Program-made: the position numbers and the translations under genes
Notes under the pieces: model-generated
The model's input: only the letters and a program-made list of their open reading frames with translations
Told to the model about the DNA's origin: nothing
Database searches by the model: none
In this document: positions 17,338-28,408 of the stretch, piece after piece
How positions within the stretch are numbered: the first letter of the stretch is position 1
Layout: each line of letters starts with the position of its first letter
DNA from: Burkholderia humptydooensis
GTDB lineage: Bacteria > Pseudomonadota > Gammaproteobacteria > Burkholderiales > Burkholderiaceae
Length of the DNA stretch: 64,000 bases
Assembly: GCF_001513745.1 (NCBI RefSeq)
Contig: NZ_CP013380.1
Span: 1,054,001 to 1,118,000, forward strand
Direction: 5' to 3'

Positions 17338-18807
17338 TCAGTTTTCTTCTTCGAGCCAGCAGGTGCCGTGCTGCGCGAGCATCGCGCTCGCCGCGGCCGG
17401 CCCCCACGTGCCGGCTGCATACGGCTTCGGCGGCTTCAGCGAGCGCGCCCATTCGTTCAGGATCGGCTCGACCCAGCGCCATGCGGCTTCCTGCTCGTCG
17501 CGCCGCACGAAGAGGGCGAGGCGGCCGTTGATCACGTCGAGCAGCAGGCGCTGGTACGCCTCCATCTGGCCTTCCTTGAAGAACTGGTCGAACGCGAGGT
17601 CGAGGTGCACGCTCGCCAGATTCATCCCTTCGCCAGGCTGCTTCGCGAGGCAGTACAGGCGAATCGATTCGTTCGGCTGCAGCCGGATCACGAGGCGGTT
17701 CGCGCCCGCGCGCAGCGCGGTCGGCCCGAGCGCCGAGTGCGGCACCGGGCGGAAGTTGACGACGATCTCCGCGACGCGGTCGGCGAGGCGCTTGCCGGTG
17801 CGCAGGAAGAACGGCACGCCGGCCCAGCGCCAGTTCTCGATCTCGACCTTCAGCGCGACGAACGTCTCGGTCTGGCTGTCCGCTTTCACGCCGGGCTCGG
17901 TCGCGTACGCGGGCACCTGCGCGCCCTTGATCACGCCCGCGTGGTACTGGCCGCGCACCGCGACCTTGCCGATGTCGCGCGGCTCGACGGGCTTCAGCGC
18001 GCGCAGCACGCGCAGCTTCTCGTCGCGCACCGAATCGGAATCCATCGAGTGCGGCGGCTCCATCGCGACGATCGACAGGAGCTGCAGCAGGTGGTTCTGC
18101 ACCATGTCGCGCAGCGCGCCGGTATTGTCGTAGAAATCGCCGCGCGCCTCGACGCCGAGCTCCTCGGCGATCGTGATCTGGATGCTCTCGACCCATTCGC
18201 GGCGCCACAGCGGCTCGAACAGCGCATTGCCGAAGCGCAGCGCGAGCAGGTTCTGCACCGGCTCCTTCCCGAGGTAATGGTCGATCCGGTAGATCTGGTC
18301 TTCGGCGAAGATCTCGCCCACCGCGTCGTTGATCGCGTTCGACGAGCGCAGGTCGTAGCCGAGCGGCTTCTCGAGCACGATCCGCGCGCCCTCGTTCAGG
18401 CCCACGGCGGCGAGCGCCTTGCAGATCGGCACGAAGAGCGACGGGCCCGTCGCGAGATAGAACACGCGGATGCCCGAGAGCTGGCCGACCGTGTCGCGCA
18501 GCAGCGCGTAGTCTTCCGCGCGGCCGAGGTCGAGCTTCACGTAGACGATGCGCTCGAGGAAGCTTCGCCAGACCGCTTCGTCGAACGCGCCGCCCGCCGC
18601 CTTCGCCGCGTGCGGCTTCACGTGCTCTTCGACCCACTGCAGGTAGCCGTCGCGGTCCGCCGCATGGCGGGCCACGGCAACGATCCTGCCGGCTTCCGAC
18701 AGCATGTTCGCGCGATGCGCCTCGAAGAGCGCGGGGAGGATCTTGCGCATCGACAGATCGCCGGTGCCGCCGAAGAGAACGAAGGTGAAGCTCGAATCGG
18801 TATGCAT
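17338..18807 (-). CDS. zwf: Glucose-6-phosphate 1-dehydrogenase
   Basis: 489 residues, typical. NADP-binding LFGGTGDLSMRK (11-22), the catalytic RIDHYLGKE (174-182) and EKPLGYDL (146-153) are present. First enzyme of the operon that feeds glucose-6-phosphate into 6-phosphogluconate. The start ATG at 18805-18807 gives the family N-terminus. The HexR-like palindrome lies 69 bp upstream, consistent with repression of this operon by the HexR part of its own third gene. Confidence 0.95.
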   Translation of the reverse strand: MHTDSSFTFVLFGGTGDLSMRKILPALFEAHRANMLSEAGRIVAVARHAADRDGYLQWVEEHVKPHAAKAAGGAFDEAVWRSFLERIVYVKLDLGRAEDYALLRDTVGQLSGIRVFYLATGPSLFVPICKALAAVGLNEGARIVLEKPLGYDLRSSNAINDAVGEIFAEDQIYRIDHYLGKEPVQNLLALRFGNALFEPLWRREWVESIQITIAEELGVEARGDFYDNTGALRDMVQNHLLQLLSIVAMEPPHSMDSDSVRDEKLRVLRALKPVEPRDIGKVAVRGQYHAGVIKGAQVPAYATEPGVKADSQTETFVALKVEIENWRWAGVPFFLRTGKRLADRVAEIVVNFRPVPHSALGPTALRAGANRLVIRLQPNESIRLYCLAKQPGEGMNLASVHLDLAFDQFFKEGQMEAYQRLLLDVINGRLALFVRRDEQEAAWRWVEPILNEWARSLKPPKPYAAGTWGPAAASAMLAQHGTCWLEEEN

Positions 18808-18864
18808 GTGTCTCCGCCGTTTGGGGATGCCCGCGACGCGGGCCGTAGTGCGATAAAAATATTT

Positions 18865-18893
18865 TTGACACTGAATTGTAGTTTAACTACAAT
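18865..18893 (+). promoter_or_regulatory. Consensus sigma70 promoter of the glucose ABC transporter operon
   Basis: TTGACA (18865-18870), a 17-bp spacer, and TACAAT (18888-18893). The -10 hexamer lies inside the right half of the palindrome listed next. Transcription would start near 18900 and run 365 nt to the binding-protein gene. Confidence 0.75.
18876..18892. promoter_or_regulatory. HexR-like operator, perfect 17-bp palindrome
   Basis: TTGTAGTTTAACTACAA is perfectly symmetric about a central T. It matches the TTGT...ACAA half-site pattern of HexR operators in pseudomonads and relatives. It sits between the divergent zwf and transporter genes and covers the spacer and -10 box of the plus-strand promoter. 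Bound HexR would block that promoter directly and probably the opposed zwf promoter too. Confidence 0.75.
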
Positions 18894-18899
18894 CCGCCG

Positions 18900-19265
18900 C
18901 AAGGGGTAGCACCCGAACGAAGAAAAGAAGCGCACGGCATGAAGAGGCGCGAACTTCGGGCGGGCCGTGCGGCGTGTGAGCCGCACGCGGCAAATGTTAT
19001 CGGACATTGATGAAGCGCATGTTCGCGCGCGTCGCTGCCCCGGGTTCGAGCCATGCGGCGGCGGAACCGGATAGCCCAAAGAGGAGACGGTCGTTGAATC
19101 TCGAGTCACTCAGTTCCTGAGCCCGCGGCCGGCATCGGCCCGAACGCATCGATCATGCGTCGTTCGCGGCTCGATTTCCCGTGTCGTTCCGTAGCAAAGC
19201 CGGCTTTCGCGCATCCGCGCAGTCGAAAGCCTGACGAATCGATCCAAATCTGGAGGAGATAACTG
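18900..19265 (+). promoter_or_regulatory. Long leader of the glucose transporter operon
   Basis: 366 nt with no supported gene. A stable hairpin GTGCGGC/GCCGCAC (18967-18986) is present but has no T run after it. A strong ribosome-binding site GGAGGAG precedes the first gene. Sequences before 18900 belong to the divergent promoter region of zwf. Confidence 0.4.
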
Positions 19266-20513
19266 ATGAAAATTCGCGCGATCATGGGCGCGCTCGGCGC
19301 CGCAGGCCTGCTGTTCGGCGCTGCCGCGGCGCAAGCGGCAGAGAACGTCACGGTGCTGCACTGGTGGACGTCGGGCGGCGAATCGAAGGCGGTCGGCGTG
19401 CTGAAGGACGACCTGCAGAAGCAGGGCTACGTCTGGAAGGACTTCGCGGTCGCGGGCGGCGCGGGCGCCGCGGCGATGACCGCGCTGAAGACGAAGGTCA
19501 TCAGCGGCGACGCGCCGTCGGCCGCGCAGATCAAGGGCCCCCTCATCCAGGAGTGGGCGGACCAGGGCGTGCTCGTGAACATCGACTCCGCCGCGGGCGA
19601 CTGGAAGCAGAACCTGCCGCCCGAGATCGACAAGATCATCAAGTACAAGGGCAACACCGTCGCGGCGCCGTTCTCGGTGCACCGCGTCAACTGGCTCTAC
19701 ATCAACAAGGCCGCGCTCGACAAGATCGGCGCGAAGCCGCCCGCGACGTGGCCCGAATTCTTCCAGATCGCCGACAAGCTGAAGGCGGCGGGCATCCAGC
19801 CGGTCGCGATGGGCGGCCAGCCGTGGCAGGACCTGACGCTGTGGGAAGATGTCGTGCTGTCGCAAGGCGCCGACTTCTATAGGAAGGCGCTCGTCGACCT
19901 CGACCAGAAGACGCTCACGTCGGACAAGATGCTCGACGTGTTCAACACGGTCCGCAAGATCCAGGGCTACTTCGATTCGGGCCGCAACGGCCGCGACTGG
20001 AACCTGGCCACGGCGATGGTCATCAACGGCCGCGCGGGCATGCAGTTCATGGGCGACTGGGCGAAGGGCGAGTTCGAGGCGGCCGGCAAGAAGCCGGGCA
20101 AGGACTACATCTGCGCGGCGGTGCCGGGCACGGCGAATGCGTACACGTTCAACGTCGACTCGTTCGTGTTCTTCCAGCAGAAGGGCCAGAAGGCGGCGAC
20201 GCCCGGCCAGATTGCGCTCGCAAAGACGATCATGACGCCCGCGTTCCAGGAGCAGTTCAGCTTGCTGAAGGGCTCGATCCCGGTGCGCCTCGGCGTGAAG
20301 ATGGACAAGTTCGACGATTGCGCGAAGAAGTCCTACGCTGATGAACAGACGGCGATCAAGTCGAACGGCTACGTGCCGTCGCTCGCGCACGGCATGGCGC
20401 AGGGCGACGCGACGGCGGGCGCGATCTCCGACGTCGTGACGAAGTTCATGAACTCTCAGCAGGATGCGAAGAGCGCGGTTGCCGCGCTCGCGCGCGCCGC
20501 GAAGGTGAAGTAA
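19266..20513 (+). CDS. gtsA: Glucose-type ABC transporter, periplasmic binding protein
   Basis: 415 residues. Signal peptide about 1-25 ending AAAQA, then NVTVLHWWTSGGESKAVGVL, a start shared with the glucose/mannose binders of pseudomonads (GtsA). Family-1 solute-binding protein with GMQFMGDWAKGEF (about 258-270) and WEDVVLSQGADFY. Delivers sugar to the membrane permeases that follow. Location opposite zwf and next to a HexR-like operator supports glucose as substrate. A related hexose or polyol cannot be excluded. Confidence 0.88.
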   Translation: MKIRAIMGALGAAGLLFGAAAAQAAENVTVLHWWTSGGESKAVGVLKDDLQKQGYVWKDFAVAGGAGAAAMTALKTKVISGDAPSAAQIKGPLIQEWADQGVLVNIDSAAGDWKQNLPPEIDKIIKYKGNTVAAPFSVHRVNWLYINKAALDKIGAKPPATWPEFFQIADKLKAAGIQPVAMGGQPWQDLTLWEDVVLSQGADFYRKALVDLDQKTLTSDKMLDVFNTVRKIQGYFDSGRNGRDWNLATAMVINGRAGMQFMGDWAKGEFEAAGKKPGKDYICAAVPGTANAYTFNVDSFVFFQQKGQKAATPGQIALAKTIMTPAFQEQFSLLKGSIPVRLGVKMDKFDDCAKKSYADEQTAIKSNGYVPSLAHGMAQGDATAGAISDVVTKFMNSQQDAKSAVAALARAAKVK

Positions 20514-20656
20514 CGCACGGCGCGTAACGCACGGCTGCGCCGGGCGCTTCGTGCCGCAGGCGCAGCAAACGGGCCGCGAGCCGGCCCGCGCCGTACCCGC
20601 CGCCCGCGCCGGCTTCGCGCCCGCGCGCGGCGGCCTCGTTCCAGGAGTCGAAATAC

Positions 20657-21595
20657 GTGGCTGCCCCTCTTAGCGGAAACGGAACCAGCGCGGCTGACGC
20701 GCACCGCACGTCGCCGCTGTCGGCGTTCGCCGACCGCTGGATTCCGAAACTGGTGCTCGCGCCCAGCATCGCGATCGCCTTGGTTTTCATCTACGGCTTC
20801 ATCGTCGTCACCAGCTATCTGTCGCTGACGAATTCCCGGCTGCTGCCGAACTACGAGTTCGACGGCTTCGGCCGCTATTCCGACTTGTTCCAGAACGACG
20901 TCTGGTGGACGTCGGCCGCGAACCTCGGCTGGTTCGGCATCCCGTTCATCGCGATCTGCGTCGCGCTGGGCCTCTTCCTTGCAATCCTGCTCGATCAGAA
21001 GATCCGCAACGAAGGCGCGCTGCGCGCGGTGTTCCTGTATCCGATGGCGCTGTCGTTCATCGTCACGGGCACCGCGTGGCAGTGGATACTGAACCCGGGC
21101 CTCGGCCTCGAGAAGGTGATGCACGACTGGGGCTTCACGAACTTCTCGTTCGGCTGGCTCGACGATCCGGACAAGGCGATCTTCTGCGTCGTGATCGCGG
21201 CCGTCTGGCAATCGACGGGCTTCGTGATGGCGCTCTTCCTCGCCGGCCTGCGCGGCGTCGACAGCGAGATCTTCAAGGCCGCGCAGGTCGACGGCGCGAC
21301 GCTGCCCACGATCTACCGCAAGATCGTGATCCCGAGCATGCGCCCGGTGTTCTTCTCGGTGCTGCTGATCCTCTGCCACATCACGATCAAGACCTTCGAC
21401 CTCGTCGTCGCGCTGACGGCGGGCGGGCCGGGCACGTCGTCGTCGCTGCCCGCGATGTTCATGTACACGTATTCGTTCAACCGCGGGCAGCTCGGCGTCG
21501 GCGCGGCGTCGTCGGTGATGATGCTCGCCACCGTCGTCGCGGTGCTCGTGCCGCTCATGTATCTGGAATCGAGGAGCACCCGCAATGCAGCCTAA
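20657..21595 (+). CDS. gtsB: Sugar ABC transporter permease (GtsB-like)
   Basis: 312 residues from a GTG start at 20657. Six predicted membrane helices: the first at about 33-54, the last near 285-303. The permease coupling loop is EIFKAAQVDGATLPTIYRKIVIPSMRPV (about 200-227), the EAA-like motif of MalF-type permeases. The 143-bp gap after the binding-protein gene allows differential expression. Its end overlaps the start of gtsC by 11 bp. Confidence 0.88.
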   Translation: MAAPLSGNGTSAADAHRTSPLSAFADRWIPKLVLAPSIAIALVFIYGFIVVTSYLSLTNSRLLPNYEFDGFGRYSDLFQNDVWWTSAANLGWFGIPFIAICVALGLFLAILLDQKIRNEGALRAVFLYPMALSFIVTGTAWQWILNPGLGLEKVMHDWGFTNFSFGWLDDPDKAIFCVVIAAVWQSTGFVMALFLAGLRGVDSEIFKAAQVDGATLPTIYRKIVIPSMRPVFFSVLLILCHITIKTFDLVVALTAGGPGTSSSLPAMFMYTYSFNRGQLGVGAASSVMMLATVVAVLVPLMYLESRSTRNAA

Positions 21596-22442
21596 GATGA
21601 CACTCAGTCGGGCGGTCATTTACGCGGCGCTGATCCTGTTCGCGCTGTACTTCCTGTTCCCGATCTACGTGATGCTGTCGACGTCGTTCAAGGATCTCGA
21701 CCAGTTGCGCACGGGCAACCTGCTGACGCCGCCGTCGAGCTGGACGGTCGCGCCGTGGGTGAAGGCATGGGGCGAGGCGTGCACCGGCGTGCGCTGCGAC
21801 GGAATGAAGCCGTTCTTCTTCAACTCGATCAAGATGGTGATCCCGGCCGTGCTGATCTCGTCGCTGATCGGCGCGTTCAACGGCTACGTGCTCACGCACT
21901 GGCGCTTTCGCGGCGCGGATGCGCTCTTCACGATGCTGCTCGTCGGCTGCTTCATCCCGTTCCAGGTGATCCTGCTGCCGATGGCGCGCCTGCAGGGCTA
22001 CTTCGGGATGGCCAACACGATTCCCGGCCTCGTGTTCGTGCACGTCGTGTACGGGATCGCGTTCACGACGATGTTCTTCCGCAACTTCTACGTGAGCGTG
22101 CCGGCCGAGCTCGTGAAGGCGGCGCGCATCGACGGCGCGGGCTTCTTCACGATCTTCACGAAGATCCTGCTGCCGGTGTCGCTGCCGATCTTCATGGTGT
22201 GCCTGATCTGGCAGTTCACGCAGATCTGGAACGACTTCCTGTTCGGGATCGTGTTCTCCGGCGTCGATTCGATGCCGATCACGGTCGCGCTGAACAACCT
22301 CGTGAACACGTCGACGGGCGTGAAGGAGTACAACGTCGACATGGCGGGCGCGATCATCGCCGCGCTGCCGACGCTCGTCGTCTACGTGATCGCCGGCCGC
22401 TACTTCGTGCGCGGCCTGACGGCGGGCGCGGTCAAGGGGTGA
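21585..22442 (+). CDS. gtsC: Sugar ABC transporter permease (GtsC-like)
   Basis: 285 residues, MalG type with six helices and the EAA-like loop ELVKAARIDGAGFFTIFTKILLPVSLPI (about 177-204). Starts within the last codons of gtsB, so translation is coupled. Partner of GtsB in the membrane. Contains a cysteine-bearing periplasmic segment (ACTGVRCDG) that is common among GtsC proteins. Confidence 0.88.
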   Translation: MQPKMTLSRAVIYAALILFALYFLFPIYVMLSTSFKDLDQLRTGNLLTPPSSWTVAPWVKAWGEACTGVRCDGMKPFFFNSIKMVIPAVLISSLIGAFNGYVLTHWRFRGADALFTMLLVGCFIPFQVILLPMARLQGYFGMANTIPGLVFVHVVYGIAFTTMFFRNFYVSVPAELVKAARIDGAGFFTIFTKILLPVSLPIFMVCLIWQFTQIWNDFLFGIVFSGVDSMPITVALNNLVNTSTGVKEYNVDMAGAIIAALPTLVVYVIAGRYFVRGLTAGAVKG

Positions 22443-22542
22443 GCGCGGCGCGCACGACGCGAACACGGGCGCCGCGCGCGGCGCAACGATACGAGACATG
22501 ACGCGGCGCACGCGCGCCGCAATGAGACAGAGGATTCACAGC

Positions 22543-23661
22543 ATGGCAAGCCTTTCCATCCGTGACGTGTACAAGACCTACCCGAACGGCGTGCCCGTCC
22601 TGAAGGGCGTCGACATCGACATCGAGGACGGTCAGTTCCTGATTCTCGTCGGCGGTTCGGGCTGCGGGAAATCGACGCTTCTCAACATGATCGCGGGCCT
22701 CGAGACCGTGACGAAGGGCGAGATCCGGATCGGCGAGAAGGTCGTCAACGATCTGTCGCCGAAGGATCGCGACATCGCGATGGTGTTCCAGTCGTACGCG
22801 CTCTATCCGTCGATGACGGTGCGCGAGAACATCTCGTTCGGCCTGAACATCCGCAAGGTGCCGAAGAACGAGCAGAAGAGCATCGTCGAGCGCGTCGCCG
22901 CGATGCTGCAGATCGAGCACCTGCTCGATCGCAAGCCGGGGCAGCTCTCGGGCGGCCAGCGGCAGCGCGTCGCGATGGGCCGCGCGCTCGCGCGCGACCC
23001 GGCGCTCTTCCTGTTCGACGAGCCGCTCTCCAACCTCGACGCGAAGCTGCGCATCGAGATGCGCGCCGAGATCAAGCTGTTGCATCAGCGCCTCGGCACG
23101 ACGATCGTCTACGTGACGCATGACCAGATCGAGGCGATGACGCTGGGCGACCGGATCGCGGTGATGAAGGACGGCGTCGTCCAGCAGTTCGGCGCGCCGC
23201 AGGACATCTACGATTCGCCGTCGAATCTGTTCGTCGCGGGCTTCATCGGCGCGCCGCCGATGAACTTCATCAACGGCAAGCTCGTCGAGCAGGGCAGCGG
23301 CGTCGGCATCGAGCTCGACACGGGCGCGATGCGCGGCGTGCTGAACCTGCCGTTCGACGCGAAGCGGATGAACGGCCACGTCGGCCGCGACGTGATCCTC
23401 GGCCTGCGGCCGGAGCGGATCACCGACGCGCGGAGCGCGCACAACGGCGAGAGCTCGCGCCTGCAGCCCGTCGACGTGACGGTCGACGTGACCGAGCCGA
23501 CGGGCCCCGATACGCATGTGTTCGCGCAGGTCAACGGCAAGCGGATCGTGAGCCGCGTGCATCCGGCCGCGAACCCGCAGCCGCAGCAGAAGCTGTCGCT
23601 GTTGTTCGATGTGTCGAAGGCGGTGCTGTTCGATCCGTCGACGGAGGCGCGCATCGCGTGA
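22543..23661 (+). CDS. gtsD: Sugar ABC transporter ATPase (MalK/UgpC family)
   Basis: 372 residues from the ATG at 22543. Earlier in-frame starts add a non-homologous arginine-rich stretch and are rejected. Walker A GGSGCGKST (37-45), signature LSGGQRQRVAMGRALARDP, Walker B LFLFDEPLSNLDAKLR and the switch His in VTHDQIEAM are intact. The C-terminal 130 residues form the MOI/TOBE domain found in sugar-importer ATPases (LGLRPERI). Last gene before a strong terminator. Confidence 0.9.
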   Translation: MASLSIRDVYKTYPNGVPVLKGVDIDIEDGQFLILVGGSGCGKSTLLNMIAGLETVTKGEIRIGEKVVNDLSPKDRDIAMVFQSYALYPSMTVRENISFGLNIRKVPKNEQKSIVERVAAMLQIEHLLDRKPGQLSGGQRQRVAMGRALARDPALFLFDEPLSNLDAKLRIEMRAEIKLLHQRLGTTIVYVTHDQIEAMTLGDRIAVMKDGVVQQFGAPQDIYDSPSNLFVAGFIGAPPMNFINGKLVEQGSGVGIELDTGAMRGVLNLPFDAKRMNGHVGRDVILGLRPERITDARSAHNGESSRLQPVDVTVDVTEPTGPDTHVFAQVNGKRIVSRVHPAANPQPQQKLSLLFDVSKAVLFDPSTEARIA

Positions 23662-23802
23662 TCGCGCGCGATCACGCGCGCGGGCGGCGGCGCTGGATCG
23701 CGGCGCGGCTCGCGCGGGCGTGACGTCGCCATTCGGCGCGCGCGGACGCGGCGATCGACCGGGATGATTCGGGCGATCCGGACGATGGTGGAATCAAGGA
23801 GG

Positions 23803-23837
23803 AAAAAGGGCGGCCGCCTTCGTGCGCCGCCCTTTTT
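23803..23837. terminator. Bidirectional terminator between the transporter operon and the Smr gene
   Basis: Perfect 12-bp stem AAAAAGGGCGGC / GCCGCCCTTTTT with an 11-nt loop. It gives a T run on either strand and serves the converging genes on both sides. Confidence 0.9.
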
Positions 23838-23864
23838 GCGTCGCGTGTCGCGTGCGAGTTGAGG

Positions 23865-24602
23865 CTAGGCCGGCTGCAGCAGCACGAGCACGGCGCCCGC
23901 CCCGCCGTCATGGCCGCGCGCCTGACAGAACGCGATCACCTCATCCTTCTGCACGAGCCACGCGCGCACCTTGCCCTTGAGCACCGGCTCCTTGCCGATC
24001 GAGCCGAGCCCCTTGCCGTGGATCACGCGCAGGCAGCGCAGGCCTTTCTTGCCCGATTCGCGGATGAATTCGGCGAGCGCCTCGCGCGCCTCGTCGCGCC
24101 GCATTCCGTGCAGATCGAGCTGCGCCTGGACGATCCATGCGCCGCTTCTGAGCTTGCGCACGACGTCGCGGCTCACGCCGGGGCGGTGGTAGTACAGCGT
24201 CTCGTCGGTATCGAGCAGCGTCTCGGGATCGAATTCGTCGGACAAGGTCTCGGACAGCACCGCCTCCTCGTCCTGCTGCGTGTGCTTCGGCACGGGCGCG
24301 GGCGCCGGGCGGCCGCCCGCGGCGCGCGGCGGCGCCGCGAGCGGCGTGATCGCGCCGATCTCGCGGCGAAAGAGGTCGGCGTCGGCGTTGGCCTGACGGG
24401 CCGCCTGCTTCGCCTGCACCGCTTCGCGCGTGCGGCGCTCGGATTCGCCGGCGAGGGTGGCGCGCAGCGCGTCGAGCCCGGCGAGGCCCTGGCCGCGCAG
24501 CGCGGCGGGCGCGGGAGGCGGGCTTGCGGGCGCGGGCGCCGGCTCGCGGGCGGCGGCTTGCCGCTTCGCGGGGTCGCTCGGATGAGGCTGGTTCTTCGCC
24601 AT
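23865..24602 (-). CDS. Smr/MutS2-type domain protein
   Basis: 245 residues. The N-terminal half is Ala/Pro/Gln-rich and probably disordered. The C-terminal Smr domain (about 155-240) has QAQLDLHGMRRDEAREAL and CLRVIHGKGLG, with the LDxHG and HGxG motifs of Smr endonucleases. Such stand-alone Smr proteins (YdaL/SmrA-like) are DNA or RNA nucleases of uncertain role; SmrB acts on stalled ribosomes. Sits beside trxB, a common betaproteobacterial arrangement with no clear functional meaning. Confidence 0.85.
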   Translation of the reverse strand: MAKNQPHPSDPAKRQAAAREPAPAPASPPPAPAALRGQGLAGLDALRATLAGESERRTREAVQAKQAARQANADADLFRREIGAITPLAAPPRAAGGRPAPAPVPKHTQQDEEAVLSETLSDEFDPETLLDTDETLYYHRPGVSRDVVRKLRSGAWIVQAQLDLHGMRRDEAREALAEFIRESGKKGLRCLRVIHGKGLGSIGKEPVLKGKVRAWLVQKDEVIAFCQARGHDGGAGAVLVLLQPA

Positions 24603-24764
24603 GATGAATCGGATACGAAAAGGGCGGGCGCGCCGACGCTGCGGTTCGGCCCGACGGACGTGAGAAAGCCGCTGCGCGGGGCACAGCGGCTGCGGTGTGT
24701 CAGACCCGTCAGTCAGACCCGTCAGGCGGCGCGCGGCGACGCCATTGTAGCGCCGCGCCGCTTC

Positions 24765-26044
<1,280 letters not shown>

Positions 26045-28351
26045 ATGGCAAAAGCACCTTATACCGCTCAGGCCCAGGCACTGCCGCACCGGATGTCGCG
26101 CCTGCTGACCGAGATCCGCTGGATTCTCCAGGTCGCGCTGCTCGCCTTCCTGCTGATGGCGCTTCTGAGCTACAGCCGGCGCGATCCGAGCTGGACGCAC
26201 GCCGCGCAGGTCGACCACATCGCGAACTGGGCAGGGCGCGTCGGCGCGTGGACGGCCGACATCATGCTGCTCCTCTTCGGCCTCTCCGCGTATTGGCTCA
26301 TCGTGCTGCTCGGCCGGCGCGTCGCCGCGAACTATCGCCGCATCACCCGGCACGACGCGCTGCCCGACGAGCCGGAAAAGCCGGCCGGCTGGCTCGCCGA
26401 AGGCTTCGCGTTCGTGCTCGTGCTGCTCGCGAGCGACGGCATCGAGGCGTTGCGGATGTGGTCGCTGAAAGTGCAGCTGCCGCGCGCGCCGGGCGGCGTC
26501 GTCGGCGAGGCGGTCGCGCGCGGCGTGTCGCACGCGTTCGGCTTCACGGGCGGCACGCTCGCGCTCCTGATCGCGCTCGCGATCGGGCTGTCGCTGTATT
26601 TCCGCTTTTCGTGGCTGTCGGTCGCCGAGCGCGTCGGCGACGCGATCATCAACGCGTTCACGCTCGCGAAGCTGCGCCGCGAGGCCGAGCGCGACCGCAA
26701 GCTCGGCGAGGCCGCGGCCGTCAAGCGCGAAGGCAAGGTCGAGGAGGAGCGCGTGCGCATCGAGGAGCACGAGCCCGTCACGATCGTGCCGCCCGTCGTC
26801 ACGCCCGCGAAATCCGAGCGCGCCGAGAAGGAGCGCCAGCAGCCGCTCTTCACCGATCTGCCCGGCGATTCGACGCTGCCCGCGATCTCGCTGCTCGATC
26901 CCGCGCCGGCGTCGCAGGAGACGATCTCCGCGGACACGCTCGAATTCACGTCGCGCCTGATCGAGAAGAAGCTGAAGGATTTCGGCGTCGAGGTGAGCGT
27001 CGCCGCCGCGTACCCGGGCCCCGTCGTCACGCGCTACGAGATCGAGCCCGCGACGGGCGTGAAGGGCAGCCAGATCGTCAATCTGTCGAAGGATCTCGCG
27101 CGCTCGCTGTCGCTCGTGTCGATCCGCGTCGTCGAGACGATTCCCGGCAAGAACTGCATGGCGCTCGAATTGCCGAACCAGCGCCGCCAGACGGTGCGGC
27201 TGTCCGAGATCCTCGGCTCCGAGGTCTACGCGGACGCGCCGTCGATGCTCACGCTCGGCCTCGGCAAGGACATCGGCGGCAAGCCGGTGTGCGCGGATCT
27301 CGCGAAGATGCCGCACCTGCTCGTCGCCGGCACGACGGGTTCGGGCAAGTCGGTCGGGATCAACGCGATGATCCTGTCGCTGCTCTACAAGGCGAGCCCC
27401 GAGCAGGTGCGTCTGATCCTGATCGATCCGAAGATGCTCGAAATGAGCGTCTACGAAGGCATTGCGCATCTGCTGTGTCCGGTCGTCACCGACATGCGCC
27501 AGGCGGGCCACGCGCTGAACTGGACCGTCGCCGAGATGGAGCGCCGCTACAAGCTGATGAGCAAGCTCGGCGTGCGCAATCTCGCCGGCTACAACAACAA
27601 GATCGAAGACGCGAAGAAGCGCGAGGAGAAGATCCCGAATCCGTTCAGCCTGACGCCGGACGATCCGGAGCCGCTCGGCCGGCTGCCGAACATCGTCGTC
27701 GTGATCGACGAGCTCGCCGATCTGATGATGGTCGTCGGCAAGAAGGTCGAGGAGCTGATCGCGCGAATCGCGCAGAAGGCGCGTGCGGCGGGCATCCATC
27801 TGATTCTCGCGACGCAGCGTCCGTCCGTCGACGTGATCACGGGCCTCATCAAGGCGAACGTGCCGACGCGGATCGCGTTCCAGGTGTCGTCGAAGATCGA
27901 TTCGCGCACGATCCTCGACCAGATGGGCGCCGAATCGCTGCTCGGCCAGGGCGACATGCTGTACCTGCCGCCCGGCACCGGGCTGCCCGTGCGCGTGCAC
28001 GGCGCGTTCGTGTCGGATGACGAGGTGCACCGCGTCGTCGAGAAGCTGAAGGAGCACGGCGAGCCGAACTACATCGAGGGCCTCCTCGAAGGCGGTACGG
28101 TCGACGGCGACGAAGGCTCGGCCGCGGGAACGGGCGACGCGAACGGCGAGTCTGATCCGCTGTACGACCAGGCGGTCGAGATCGTCATCAAGAACCGGCG
28201 CGCGTCGATCTCGCTCGTGCAGCGCCACCTGCGCATCGGCTACAACCGCGCGGCGCGGCTGCTCGAGCAAATGGAGCAGTCGGGGCTCGTGTCAGCGATG
28301 TCGTCGAGCGGGAATCGCGAAATCCTCACCCCCGCGCGCGACGCGGAGTGA
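26045..28351 (+). CDS. ftsK: DNA translocase FtsK
   Basis: 768 residues from the ATG at 26045. Four N-terminal membrane helices (about 22-42, 72-92, 115-133, 168-188) anchor it at the septum. The linker is short and charged (190-290). The motor domain has Walker [11 protein letters not shown] near 430 and Walker [13 protein letters not shown]. The C-terminal gamma winged-helix (about 700-765) has the [25 protein letters not shown] motif that reads KOPS sites and activates XerCD. Shorter than E. coli FtsK, as usual in Burkholderia. lolA and rarA follow as in many gammaproteobacteria. Confidence 0.95.
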   Translation: MAKAPYTAQAQALPHRMSRLLTEIRWILQVALLAFLLMALLSYSRRDPSWTHAAQVDHIANWAGRVGAWTADIMLLLFGLSAYWLIVLLGRRVAANYRRITRHDALPDEPEKPAGWLAEGFAFVLVLLASDGIEALRMWSLKVQLPRAPGGVVGEAVARGVSHAFGFTGGTLALLIALAIGLSLYFRFSWLSVAERVGDAIINAFTLAKLRREAERDRKLGEAAAVKREGKVEEERVRIEEHEPVTIVPPVVTPAKSERAEKERQQPLFTDLPGDSTLPAISLLDPAPASQETISADTLEFTSRLIEKKLKDFGVEVSVAAAYPGPVVTRYEIEPATGVKGSQIVNLSKDLARSLSLVSIRVVETIPGKNCMALELPNQRRQTVRLSEILGSEVYADAPSMLTLGLGKDIGGKPVCADLAKMPHLLVAGTTGSGKSVGINAMILSLLYKASPEQVRLILIDPKMLEMSVYEGIAHLLCPVVTDMRQAGHALNWTVAEMERRYKLMSKLGVRNLAGYNNKIEDAKKREEKIPNPFSLTPDDPEPLGRLPNIVVVIDELADLMMVVGKKVEELIARIAQKARAAGIHLILATQRPSVDVITGLIKANVPTRIAFQVSSKIDSRTILDQMGAESLLGQGDMLYLPPGTGLPVRVHGAFVSDDEVHRVVEKLKEHGEPNYIEGLLEGGTVDGDEGSAAGTGDANGESDPLYDQAVEIVIKNRRASISLVQRHLRIGYNRAARLLEQMEQSGLVSAMSSSGNREILTPARDAE

Positions 28352-28408
28352 ATCCGCGCCGGCGCGCCTGCCGAACGCGCGCCGGCCCTCTACGGAGAAA
28401 ACCACAGC

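Noticed and set aside
23803..23837. Inverted repeat as a mobile-element end
   Set aside because: It is a perfect terminator hairpin with T runs on both sides between convergent genes; no second copy or target repeat.
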